Shown one piece after another: positions 23,138 to 34,112 of a DNA stretch of 64,000 nt. The notes under the pieces are model-generated. The model was not told where the DNA came from, did not search any database, and worked only from the letters and a program-made list of their open reading frames with translations. The position numbers and the translations under genes were made by a program. This DNA comes from Saussurea involucrata (taxonomy: Eukaryota > Streptophyta > Magnoliopsida > Asterales > Asteraceae): positions 60,434,484 to 60,498,483 of the forward strand of contig CM066313.1 in assembly GCA_033807775.1 (NCBI GenBank). Reading direction: 5' to 3'. Position 1 is the first letter of the stretch; every line of letters begins with the position of its first letter.

Positions 23138-23788
23138 GAAGAAGCGTTTCAACTTTTGAAGAAGAAGTTGTGCAATGCACCGATCTTAGCTTTACCGGAA
23201 GGAACGGAAAACTTTGTGGTGTATTGTGACGCATCACATCAGGGATTAGGTTGCGTATTGATGCAAAATGATAAGGTGATAGCATACGCCTCGAGACAAT
23301 TAAAAGTTCATGAGAAAAACTATACCACGCACGATTTGGAACTCAGAGCTGTGGTATTCGCCCTAAAGATATGGAGGCACTATCTATATGGTACCAAGTG
23401 CACAATTTTCACAAATCACAAGAGTCTTCAACATATCTTTGATCAAAAGATGCTTAATATGAGGCAAAGAAGATGGGTAGAACTGCTCAGTGACTACGAT
23501 TGTGAGATACGTTACCACCCAGGTAAGGCCAATGTGGTAGCCGATGCCCTGAGTAGGAAAGAAAGGGTAAAACCTTCACGCGTCCGAGCATTAGGAGCGC
23601 TGGTTCAAACAAGTTTGAAAACCCGGATTTTTGAAGCTCAAGTCGAAGCAATGAAGTCTGAAAACCTGAAAAACGAGACTCTTCATGGTTTAGAGGCTAG
23701 ATTTGAAACTAAGATTGATGGAGTACGTTACTTTAAAGGCAGGGTATGGATCCCAAAGGCTGACCACCTGCGGGAAATGATTTTGTAG
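23138..23788 (+). pseudogene. Element G RNase H and linker
   Basis: Same frame as the preceding RT. RNase H has VYCDASHQGLGCVL, LELRAVVFALK, a TNHKSL segment where the family usually has TDHKSL, and ADALSRKE. The Asp-to-Asn change is at a residue usually conserved in the active site. The frame ends in a TAG (23786-23788) before EAHKSKYS, consistent with CAG to TAG. Confidence 0.9.
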
Positions 23789-25070
23789 GAGGCTCATAAG
23801 TCTAAGTACTCAATTCACCCAGGAGCAGATAAGATGTACAAGGATTTAAGGGAGTACTATTGGTGGCCAGGAATGAAAAAGGATGTTGCCATATATGTAG
23901 GGAAATTCATAACTTGCTCAAAAGTCAAAGCTGTTTATCAAAAGCCATCAGGATTGTTGCAACAACCAGAGATTCCACACTGGAAGTGGGAGCAAATCAC
24001 TATGGATTTTATAACCAAACTCCCGAGAACTGCCAAAGGGCACGACTCGATTTGGGTTATAGTAGATCGATTTACGAAGTCGGCACATTTCTTGCCTATT
24101 CGGGAAGATTATAAGATGGAGAAGCTTGCTCAGATCTACATCAAGGAAATCGTCACGCGTCATGGAGTCCCAGTTTCCATTATTTCAGATAGAGATAGTC
24201 GCTTCACATCTCGGTTTTGGCAGTCACTTCAAAGAGCGTTGGGTACGCAATTGAATTTGAGCACGACTTATCATCCTCAAACGGATGGCCAGAGTGAGCG
24301 AACCATTCAGACGTTGGAGGACATGCTTCGGGCATGTGTAATAGATTTTGGAGGAAGTTGGGATAACCATTTCCCATTAGTTGAGTTTTTCTACAACAAT
24401 AGCTATCACACTAGTATCAAGTGTGCGCCATATGAAGCTCTATATGGACGCAAGTGTCGATCACCTCTTTGTTGGTTGGAAATTGGAGATAGTCAGCTAT
24501 CTAGTCCGGATATCATACAAGAAACCACCGACAAGATTGCAGTTATCAGAGATAGGCTTAAAGCAGCTCAAGATCGTCAGAAGAGCTATGCGGACAATCA
24601 AATGAAGCCTTTAGAATTCCAAGTTGGAGATAGAGTTTTTCTAAAAAGTATCCCCTTGGAAAGGAACAGTCCGATTTGGGAAAAGAGGAAAGTTGAGTCC
24701 ACGGTATGTTGGACCATTCAAAGTTACGGAAAGAATTGGACCAGTAGCTTATATGCTGGAGTTGCCAATAGAGTTAAGTGCTATCCACAACACGTTTCAC
24801 GTGTCGAACCTGAAGAAGTGTTTAGCCGACGAAACAGTAACCGTGCCTTTAGAAGAGGTCCAGATCAACGATAAGCTACACATCGTAGAGGAACCAATGG
24901 AGATACTCGATAGGGAAGTCAAGCGTCTTAAGCGAAGCAAAATCCCGATAGTAAAAGTCCATTGGAACACAAGGCATGGGCCTGAATACACTAGGGAACG
25001 AGAGGATTACATGATGCATAAGTATCCTCATCTCTTTGCCAGCAAACCTGTTAAAGCTAGTAACTCTTGA
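23789..25070 (+). pseudogene. Element G integrase and chromodomain-like tail
   Basis: The integrase zinc region begins HKSKYSIHPGADKMYKD; CITC of relatives is FITCSKVKA here. Catalytic residues are D (ITMDFITK), D (ISDRDSRF) and E (QSERTIQTLED). At about 24643-24648 an extra A in an A-run shifts the frame, so the tail is read in another frame from there: SPRYVGPFKVTERIGPVAY, NTFHVSNLKKCL, then the chromodomain-like EEPMEILDREVKRLKRSKIP ending HKYPHLF. Stop at 25068-25070, about 25 bp before the PPT. Confidence 0.9.
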
Positions 25071-25092
25071 ATTTCGGGACGAAATTCTTTTA

Positions 25093-25104
25093 ACCGGGGG
25101 AGAC
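25093..25104 (+). promoter_or_regulatory. Element G polypurine tract
   Basis: ACCGGGGGAGAC directly precedes the 3' LTR start TGTGACAACTG; it primes plus-strand synthesis. Confidence 0.85.
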
Positions 25105-28014
25105 TGTGACAACTGTCAAATTTACACCTCAGGTTAGAACCGCACTGGATATTTCATTTATTCATATCAGAGTTCGAACAATGCAATTTTAGCAGTAAGA
25201 ACCCCTTAATTTAGGAAATTATCCATAAAATCTCATAAAATGCCAACTTAACCTACATATATACTACAAGTATTTATATATTTGACAACTTATGTATTTC
25301 AATCATATTATATATAAATACTTTACTTTATATAATTACTTTGTATTTTTATTTATTAAGAAAAATACTTGTATTTTAAAATTTAATCAAAAAGACAAGA
25401 AATGACATTTTTATTTTTGCATCACACCCCCCCCCCCCCCCCCCATGAAGAGCCCCCCCCCCCCCTCTCTCTGCACTCCTTATGTATTTCTCTTATGCTA
25501 TTACATTTCACTTACAACACATCTCACTCTCTCTCTCTCTAAATTCTCACTAGAATTCTCTCTTCCCTTTCTCTCTCCATCTTCAACCATCTTCATCCAA
25601 CAACTCCAGCCCTTAAACACATCTCTTCCAAGAGATAAAAGTGTTCAAGGTAATTACAAGTGTGTTGGATGAAATCCACACACTCTCTTTTGTCAAGTTT
25701 TCATTTCTTGCATTTTTTTTATGAATGTTTTTTCACCTTCTTCTACATTTTCTTTAATCTCTTAAAAATCATCTTTACACATCTTAATGTTTGTAGATTT
25801 ACCACCATAGCACTTGCATATTATTAAAAAGGTGGTTAATCCATAATCAAACCTATATTAAGATCAAAGATGAACTTTTAACAAACATGCATGTAGTTTT
25901 CTTGGAAAATCCATATCTTTTGGTTCAAAGGTTTCATGAGTAGGTCTTTGAATCCACTAAAAACATGTTTAAACCAACATGCATAAGCTAAAAATACACA
26001 ATTTTATGATGCATGATGAAGTTCTTGGCATAAACACCAACATTCTTCAAAAATAACCATTTTCAAGATTTTATAAAAGATGAGATGATGGGTAACATGC
26101 ATGTAATTTAAATGGTTCAAAAATGTGTTTTGGAACTGAAAATAAGTGTATGGAAAAGGGTCAAATCGGATTGCATGCCAAAGGGAATAAGAATTTTGGG
26201 TAAAAAAAGTCAAGAGAATGCACATGCATATTTGACAGCTTGCTGTCAGATTCCACACCCCTCTTCAAAGGGTCATATCGCACTCAATAAAACTCCAAAT
26301 TGAGTAATTCGTTTTCTGGAAATCATTTTTATGTGTTAGTATTCAAACCCAAGTGGTTTCACTCAAAAAATAAAAGATTTCATGCACCAAACAGTTTTCA
26401 CAAAAACAGTGCGCAAACAACAAAGTTTTCTGTCGTGTATTACGTCAAATATTATTTCGTGTACTTAAACACTTCTAAAAATTATGAAACTTATGCCAAA
26501 GGTTTCCTAACTCATTAAACCACTTGGACATAAAATATCTTGACCTAACTATACCTGGAGGTTACCCAAAAGTGGACACAAAGCGACACCAAAATCTGGA
26601 CAGCAAAGGACAAATGTCTTACTATAATTGAAGACTAACTTCTAATCCCATTTCATCATTTTATGATGAAATTGTGGAATATATATGTATATCTTATATT
26701 TATATATTTATGCATTTTATTTACTCTTGATCCCATTTCATCATTTATGATGAAATTGTGGAATATACATATATATAACATATCTATATATACTTATGCA
26801 TTTTATATATTCTTGATCCCATTTCATCATTTTATGATGAAATTGTGGAATATATATATATATATATACTATACATTTATATTTATGCACTTGAAATACT
26901 TCGTCTTTTCATTCAAAACCCCTATTTATCGTTCTTACGATAAAATTTCGGTTTATATATATATATATATTCTTTAAACCCTTTTCGCTACTTATTACGA
27001 CGAAATTGCGGTAACTTTAATCCAACAAGAACAAAGTATACATATGTTACAATTACAAATTTTGATAACTCCATACGATTTATAATAATTAAATCACAAT
27101 AAAGGCATTTTATGACGATTTGGATAGTTAGTACCGAATCTTCGAGATCGAAAACTCACTAGTGACCTTACGTTCATAGGTTTGAAGTACGATCGTCTCG
27201 AAGTACTTGTGAGAGATTCCCGGATTCTATCGCTTATCAAGTGAGTTATCACAGCCCCTTTTTCAATATTTTACATATTTTGGGGTGAAAAGCATGTCGT
27301 TACTACAACTATTTTACGCACCGGTTATCTCGTTTTCTTGGAAATACGAAACTTGCTATACTTGTTTATGCTCTATGGTATCTATGTTTTCGCAAATGTT
27401 GTAAGTTTGAGTTTTCTTTTGCTATCGTTCAAAAGTCCCCGTTTATTTTTACGTTACCCGTTTAACTCATGTATTGAGCCGTTGGTAATTATGGATAACG
27501 TTATTTGGTTGACACCCCACTCACAAGTAGCGCTTGTTTGAGTGCATAATTATTGTTTGTATGTACGCATTGTTGGCGATAGAACATGCGGTGGGGCGAT
27601 TCTGTCGGTATAGGTCGGGTAACGGGCTCATAACTTAAACATTTTACATACGATTACCTTGAGCAAGTGTTTTTATATCCGGTTGCCTTATCCACTTGTG
27701 CGGATTTAAACTATTTTCTATGACAACATTGTTGAACTCGTTAAACCTGTGATCTCACCAACTAGTGCATTAGTTGACCTTTTCATTGACATGCTTTTCA
27801 GAAGAACGTTTTTAAGGTTGGGATCTAGGAAGGCTACACGTGATGAAGCTTTCTTCATTATCTTCTAATTATGTCATTTCTCCTTTTGAAAAACGATTGT
27901 AAAAGACAATGTCTTCATCTTTGAAATGTATTTTGATGGTTGATGTGATCTTGTAACTTTTGCTGTGAAACTTGAGCTGCACATCCCGTGTTTCCGCTTT
28001 AGCGAGGTGTGACA
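25105..28014 (+). repeat. G 3' LTR, uninterrupted
   Basis: 2910 bp from TGTGACAACTG to GAGGTGTGACA, then the AGATA duplication (28015-28019). It gives the pre-insertion state of the split 5' LTR. It includes a longer poly-C region (25424-25467) and the three hairpin repeats. Confidence 0.95.
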
Positions 28015-28100
28015 AGATAAATGTTTTTATTTTTGATATGGGCGGTGGTACATATGATGTCTCTGTTTTGTGTAAACATATTTTTTTTTGGATGAAAAAC
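28015..28100 (+). pseudogene. Hsp70-like fragment, right piece
   Basis: After the AGATA duplication the frame reads NVFIFDMGGGTYDVSVL, matching the Hsp70 phosphate-binding motif (NVLIFDLGGGTFDVSLL in the family). It continues directly from KEI at 152-160 and then degrades. This proves that G inserted into a pre-existing Hsp70 fragment. Confidence 0.8.
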
Positions 28101-28242
28101 TGCATATGATTTTCATTTTTGGATTTAAGTACATATCATTCCATTGCGAAAAACTTTTAATACAACACGTAAACCACCAATTATTTCAAATTTGTTTTGC
28201 ATGATATTTAAAGTTATGTGTTAACTTGATAGTATATTTACA

Positions 28243-28272
28243 TCCCGCCGCATTGCGCGGGTATCCAACTAG
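28243..28272 (+). other. H0 3' terminus
   Basis: CCCGCCGCATTGCGCGGG hairpin, TATCCAA, CTAG at 28269-28272. The next base begins the 5' terminus of H2. Confidence 0.88.
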
Positions 28273-28326
28273 TCTATACTACTTATATATGCATGCTAGC
28301 AAAATGTCTTATCTATATCTATACTA

Positions 28327-28384
<58 letters not shown>
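28273..28384 (+). repeat. Doubled Helitron 5' terminus with (TA)n
   Basis: TCTATACTACTTATATATG, CATGCTAGCAAAATGTCTTA, then again TCTATATCTATACTACTT, a (TA)n run (28328-28383), and CATGCTAGCAAAATGTCTTA. The first copy is cut after 39 bp. Confidence 0.8.
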
Positions 28385-28387
<3 letters not shown>

Positions 28388-28770
28388 GCTAGCAAAATGT
28401 CTTAAAGACAACCATTAAAGCATATAGTACAACACTTTAAAGCTTTAAAATCAAAAAACTCTTAATAACAACATCTGATGCATTATGTACAAACACTCAA
28501 AGCAGATAATGTCATTACTAGATAAATGGCCTTTCTTTATCGTGTCCAGGAAGCCAAAGATACAAACACCATCCATAAGCCCATACCTTCTTCACCACAA
28601 CCATACCCATAACCATTTCTTATAGCTATTCACGTCACATGCCATACCCAATACCATTTCTTGAAGCTATTCACGTCAGATACCATACCTACGTACTTCT
28701 TCTTCATTCTTTCTTCACGCCATGTAGTCATTAACTATTGGTAATATTTCTAATAATAGCAGGGTCCTTT
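28385..28770 (+). other. H2 5' subterminal region
   Basis: Shares blocks such as GATGCATTATGTACAA, ACAAACAC and the CCATACC-rich stretch with 36650-36870 in H3, and AAAATGTCTTAAAGAC with H1. This is the conserved family 5' region. No gene is seen. Confidence 0.65.
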
Positions 28771-29419
28771 TGGGTTGCCCTTAAGACCCAAATAAACAAT
28801 CAGAAGAATAAAAGGGAGTTAAAGCAATTAGTTTATTAATTTGTCATTTGATGATAAATTAATTATAAGCTACAATATAATTAATTAGATTAATTATATA
28901 AAGTACAGGGACTAAATGATAAATGGTTAAAATAGTTTTAACAATCTTATCGGTTCAAGGGGGCTAGTTGTAAAATAGAGATAACTTAGTCGAGAAGCAG
29001 AAGAGGGGTTATAAATAAACTGCTAGGGGTCAAACCCTAGTAGGTTTTTCCATCTCTCTCTTGTGGCCGTCGACCTCCTCTCTCTCTCTCTCTCTCCCAA
29101 ATCATAAACCATAATAAGGGTTTAGGGTTTAAGCCTCTTCTTTATTGTTGGCATTTGGTGTTCTTAAGTGTGAGCCACTAGAGGGATTCATACTATTGGT
29201 CCTTGACATCCAAGAAGCGAGATCAAAGGTTTGATTCATCATTGTGGTTTTCGACAATCACAATAAACAAGTAAGTATTCTTGGTTCATTCTTTTGTGGT
29301 TAATTATCTAGAACATATGTATCCTTATAGGTTGTTAGTTTGTATTGCCATAGATGATATTTTTAAATATGCTTCCGTTGCCTATATCATGTGGTTGTAG
29401 GTTTGCTCAAAACCTTTCA
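28771..29419 (+). repeat. C1 Copia 5' LTR (left limit approximate)
   Basis: The right end CTTTCA is fixed by the adjacent PBS. The left end is my guess at TGGGTTGCCC because no 3' LTR exists for comparison. It contains a TATA-like TATAAATAA at 29010-29018 and CT repeats downstream. Confidence 0.55.
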
Positions 29420-29420
29420 G

Positions 29421-29433
29421 TGGTATCAGAGCC
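29421..29433 (+). promoter_or_regulatory. C1 primer-binding site
   Basis: TGGTATCAGAGCC complementary to initiator methionine tRNA, 1 nt after the LTR. Confidence 0.9.
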
Positions 29434-30814
29434 ATAGTTCTTAGATATTAGCTCAAAAGTAGTTTCAATTTGATTTGCAAAACTGTTTGTGTTGGTTTAG
29501 GGTTTTCGAAATTTAGGGTTTGAGGTTACAAAATTCGATTTCAAAATTTTTGTGACCATTGGATTGCTTAATCCCTAAGTTAGGGTTTCATGGTCATAAC
29601 CTCAAAACCTATTTTTTTTTGAAAACTAATATTTTTTTACTTGCATAAAAGGTTTGTATTATTAGCGATTAAGTTTTATCAAAATCCCTAAAGGGTATAG
29701 GGTAGTCATTTTTTATGCAATATTATACCCTAATTGTTTTTTGCTAGTTTTCTAACTTGCCTAAAAAAACACAAAAATATTGAGTTTTGGCAAATATTGA
29801 ATAGATAATCTTACATATTCTTATACCTTATATAGATATATTTAAGTTTGAATAATATTGTAAGATAAATATTAACATTATTTATATAGTGAATATAAAT
29901 TTTATGTCAAATATTTACATTAATTATTAGCATGTGTCCTTACATGTTTAATTGGAATTAATTATGGAAACGATTATATTAATTATTAAATGTGTCCTCA
30001 CATGGTTAATTAGAATTAATTAGATAATCATAATTTTAAATTGTTTAAAATTCCATTCAATTTATATATATATTAGACCTTAATTATATATATATAAAAT
30101 TAAATTATACATTGATAGTCAAACTGAGACTAGGCGTACTCACTATAAGCACTCTAAGGGGGTTTAAGAAGGTTACCTATAATATGGTTGCCGAATGAGT
30201 CAATGGTTTTTAAAACGCCCTGCGTTACCATACTCACTGCCTCTTGTGTGGACTAGTGGAATTACCGAAAAGATTTGATACGTCAATGTGACAAGTTAAA
30301 AGTATTAACTATGGAGTATAAAACCAAAATCCCGTTTTAGATATACTAAGAAATGTGAAAGTCTTATGCTACCCATGAGAAGAACACACATATTCTTATA
30401 GTTTGTTAACGGAGCGTGTGCGGTTTGTCGGCACGTTAATGTGAAACTATAGTCGAAAATGATGTGGCGCTCGTGATTCTCAAGCGTACTTGAGCCGAGG
30501 GGTCCATGTGTTTTTGCATGGTCGATTCACCATCTAGTTTGTGATCCTCGGCATCCCAGTCACAAATAGAAGATAAGCATAATCGAGATTAACATGCCAT
30601 TGACATAAGTTAGTAAATCTCAAAAGACCTAGGAGTTTCATAGTGAATGAAATTAACAAATAGCATTTGTTTACCTAAATAACCTTGTGATGTGATTACG
30701 GCATCCCTTTTCGCATCATAGAGTAAAATATGGATCCTAGCCTTATTAAATATTTTTGAATAATTGTTTTTAAGGGTTAAATATCAAACTAACTAAAAAA
30801 AACTATATCTACAG
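29434..30814 (+). other. C1 long 5' leader
   Basis: 1.38 kb, AT-rich in the first 700 bp, without a credible ORF. Some Copia elements have leaders of this size. Confidence 0.6.
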
Positions 30815-31730
30815 ATGGCTGAAAGTATTCCTCCTCCTCCTACTCACTCAACATCCAACCTTACGTTACTCTCTATCCTAAGTAAAGATAAGCTGACTGG
30901 GCCAAACTACTTGGATTGGATTTGTGCCTTGAGAATTGCCTTGAGGTACGAAGACAAAGAATATTTGCTCGACGAGGATCTTCCTATACTTAATGATGAT
31001 GCAAGCCCTGAAGCAGTAACTGAATATAACAAGCAATTCGCGGAATCCACAAAAGTCGCATGTCTCATGTTGGCGTCCATGTCCCCGGAACTTCAAAAGA
31101 GTTTCGAGAACATGGGGGCGTTTGAACTTAATGAGCAGCTTCGTGAAATGTTTCAGGAGCAAGCGAGGCAAGAAAGGTTCCAAGTCGTAAAATCGCTTGT
31201 GGAATGTAAGCAACAGGACGGTGCCCCTGTATGTGCGCATGTGCAAAAGATGAAAGCGTACATTGATAGGTTAAGCAATCTAGGTGTCGATTTCCCAAGA
31301 GAGCTTGCCATTGACATGGTGCTAAACTCTCTTAGTGGGACATATAAACAGTTCATAGTGAACTTCAATATGAACAATATGGACAAGACCTTGATGGAGC
31401 TCCATGGCATGTTGAGATCTGCTGAAGCAAGTATGGGTAAGACCCAAAGTGCTCACTCAACTGCTCCCGTCCCGGACATTAGGGAAGGTGGCTGTAAGAA
31501 GAAGAAAGTTTCTCATCCCAAAGGGAAGGGAAAGGCTAAAGTTGTTCCTCGCAACCAAGGCCTTAAGAGAAAAGCTGATTCTTCTGACATACCACCCATA
31601 AGTGACCCTAAAGAGGCCATATGCTTTTACTGTCAAGAAAGGGGCCATTAGAAGAGAAGTTGCCCAAAATATCTGGAGGACTTGAAAATGAACAAGGTCA
31701 AAGGGAGTGGCACCTCAGGGACTAAAGGGA
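30815..31730 (+). pseudogene. C1 Copia gag
   Basis: MAESIPPPPTHSTSNLTLL opens a gag of about 300 residues, with the Copia motif LTGPNYLDW near residue 27 and a FNMNNMDKTL segment near 190. A basic KKKKVSHPKGKGKAK stretch precedes the zinc knuckle CFYCQERGH-KRSC. An in-frame TAG (31649-31651) replaces the Trp expected after H. The frame then runs to KGK and a stop near 31733. Coat-forming role inferred from family. Confidence 0.88.
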
Positions 31731-33012
31731 AGTAGAACGATGAAGCATGGGGAGCTGAATCTGATCATGGGAAACAGGATGACTGCCGCTGTTACCAAGA
31801 TTGGAGATTTTGAGCTCATGCTTAGTAGTGGTTTTTCAATAAAGTTATTAGATTGTTGCTACTCGTCGGAAATGGCTCGAAACATTATTTCTTTTCATGC
31901 ATTGTACAAGGATGGTTTTGAATTTCAATTTGATAATAATAATGGTTGCATTTTGGTTTATAAACATGGTTGTTTTTATTTTAAAGCCTCTCCTTGTAAT
32001 GGCGTGTATGAAAGTGTGATTTGTGTTGGTAGAAATAATAATAACTTAACTCTAAATGTTTGTTCCTCTAATAGTGAATTGGATAAATCGTCGTTATGGC
32101 ATCATCGTCTTGGCCACATAAACCAGAAACGCATCGCCAAGCTCCAATCGGACGGGATCTTGGAACCATTTGGCTTAAAGTCGGATGAAGAATGCGAGTA
32201 TTGCTTACTTGGCAAGATGACAAAAGCACCTTTCAAAGGAAAAATGGAAAGGGGCAAGGATCTGTTGGACTTAATCCACACAGATGTATGTGGACCATTC
32301 AGATCTGCCACGAGAAACGGTGAGAGATACTTTGTTACCTTTACTGACGATTTCAGTAGATATGGATTTATCTATTTGACGAAAAACAAATCGGACACCT
32401 TTGAAGTGTTCAAAGGATTCAAAAACGAAGTAGATAACCAACTGGGCAAGAAGATCAAGATGCTCCGGTCCGACAGGGGTGGAGAATACTTGAGTCATGA
32501 ATTCTACGACTATCTAAGGGATTGTGGAATAGTTTCGCAATTATCTCCTCCCAGAACACCACAACTCAATGGTGTTGCTGAGAGAAGAAATCGAACGCTA
32601 CTTGATATGGTTCGGTCCATGATGAGTCGTGCTACACTTCCAATATTGTTCTGGGGATATTCCTTAGAAACTGTAGCTCATATCTTAAACCTCGTTCCAA
32701 CTAAGAAGGTTGCAAAGACACCCTCTGAAATGTAGACTGGGACTCGTCCCTCGTTAGCACATATAAAGGTCTGGGGTTGTGAAGTCTTCGTTCGGCGCGA
32801 AACTAACGACAAGCTAGAACCTAGAGCAGAGAAGTGTCGGTTCATTGGTTATCCCTACAAATCCTTTGGATATATATTTTACAAACCTTCTGAGAACAAA
32901 GTGTTTGTAGATAGAAGGGGAGTCTTCCAAGAAAGAGAGCTCATTTCCAAAGAGGATAGTGGGAGCAGTATTGATCTTGAAGAAATTCAAGAAACAAGCA
33001 ATGATGAACCTA
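31707..33012 (+). pseudogene. C1 Copia pol remnant: integrase only
   Basis: The GAG-pre-integrase domain starts LWHHRLGHINQKRI and ends ECEYCLLGK (HHCC). The integrase core has D (HTDVCGPF), D (RSDRGGEY) and E (VAERRNRTLLDM). The upstream protease motif (D-T/S-G) is missing although LMLSSGFSIKLLDC downstream of it is present, so gag and pol are joined across an internal deletion. A TAG at 32733-32735 (SEM, stop, TGTRPSLAH) interrupts the frame, which then runs to NDEPIV at about 33012. RT and RNase H are absent. C1 cannot replicate by itself. Confidence 0.88.
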
Positions 33013-34112
33013 TAGTTGACCCAATTTGGGTTCACAATTTGGGTTCCATAATTTTGGTCGGAAATTTAACCCAGATGGGTTTCACCATCTCCATAGTTGA
33101 ATGTGCATCACTGCATCTATCATAATGTGTTTCAAGCATGAACAAAAAATTGTTAAAGCTAATCGTTTTTCTCCAGATGTGTACTGATTTCATCAATCCT
33201 AAGGTATCCCTTGTTTGGTCTAATCTTGTTGTCTCATTATTGTGCATCTTTGTCCAGGTCTAATGAAGATGAACCGTTCGATAAAATGCCTAAGAGAACA
33301 GAGACCATTATTATGATGTTGCCTAGATACTTCAAAATATTCTCATCGACAAATTTGGGCTTTTCCATCACTTTCCAGGTTTGATCCTTTCTTTTCTAAC
33401 ATTATTCTTCTTCAAATTTAAATTTAAACAATGATTGTTTTAGTTTCAAAACCAACTACGAAAAATGATTGTTTTACATGAAAATCTGAAAATTGTCCAA
33501 TGCATTTGGGTTTGAATATGAATTTAAATTTAAATTCCAATTTGGTGGGCAATACTTGCAGGTTTCTTGAGTTGTTAGGTTAGGGTTTGTAATGCTTGCA
33601 AGTTTCTTGAATTTCAATAAGATAGGTTTGGGTATGTAATGCTTACGGTATATAACTCATTTGGAATATCACTTTCACCTTTTTGTATAAAAATACAACA
33701 GATTTTTATTTTAACTTTTTTTCATGATCAGACTGTCTTGATACATAAATCTATTTGCGCCTAAAGCTATTAGCTTATTTGGCAAACACATCTTATTTGC
33801 GCCTAAAGCTATTAGCTTGTTGCTGCTCTGGATGGTTACGATCAAATGTTGATGCAGAAGCAGAAGAGCTTTTGTATTTTAAAGTTATAAATTGATGGTA
33901 TAATAGTTGTATCATAGGTTCTACTGTTTTTATTTAACAAATTTCATATTCAATTTCTTATTTATTCAGCTATACCTGAAGCCATACCCTTCTACTAGTA
34001 CTATGTAGTGTAGATATGTGTGTGAGAGAGAGGTGATTAACATTGTTTCACTCATTTGTCTATTTGGTGATTAACATTGTTTCACTCATTTGTCTATTTG
34101 GTGATTCTACAG
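33013..34112 (+). other. H2 passenger DNA, partly importin-alpha intron
   Basis: The Copia frame stops here. 33257-33380 is an open stretch bounded by AG and GT (reads PFDKMPKRTETIIMML) that could be an exon of an unidentified gene. The remainder is T-rich and intron-like, ending in the acceptor TTCTACAG at 34112. It includes a 26-bp direct repeat (TTGCGCCTAAAGCTATTAGC at 33754 and 33797). Confidence 0.45.
34034..34105. repeat. 36-bp tandem duplication
   Basis: GTGATTAACATTGTTTCACT through CTATTTG is present twice head to tail, just before the importin-alpha splice acceptor. Confidence 0.85.

Larger units (their letters stand above)
161..28014 (+). mobile_element. Ty3/Gypsy element G, nested host of H1
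   Basis: Both LTRs start TGTGACAACTG and end GTGTGACA. The 5-bp target duplication AGATA is visible at 156-160 and 28015-28019. The order is 5' LTR, tRNA-Met PBS (19280), a pre-gag ORF, gag, protease, RT, RNase H, integrase, chromodomain-like tail, PPT (25094) and 3' LTR. The 5' LTR is split by about 16 kb of later insertion (Helitron H1 and its contents). Integrase following RNase H and the C-terminal chromodomain-like segment place it among chromoviruses, probably Tekay/Del-like (inference). Two stops and two frameshifts inactivate the polyprotein. Confidence 0.93.
1..28272 (+). mobile_element. Helitron H0, 3' part (outermost layer)
   Basis: The right end shows a Helitron 3' terminus: a GC hairpin (CCCGC with GCGGG), a short spacer and CTAG at 28269-28272 followed by T. 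The 5' end lies left of the window. Once Gypsy element G is removed, 1-160 joins 28020 onward as one Hsp70-like reading frame, so the carrier of that fragment predates G. Nothing resembling a Rep/helicase is present, so it is non-autonomous as far as seen. That the Hsp70 piece was captured by this Helitron is inferred from its position about 190 bp inside the 3' terminus. Confidence 0.6.
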
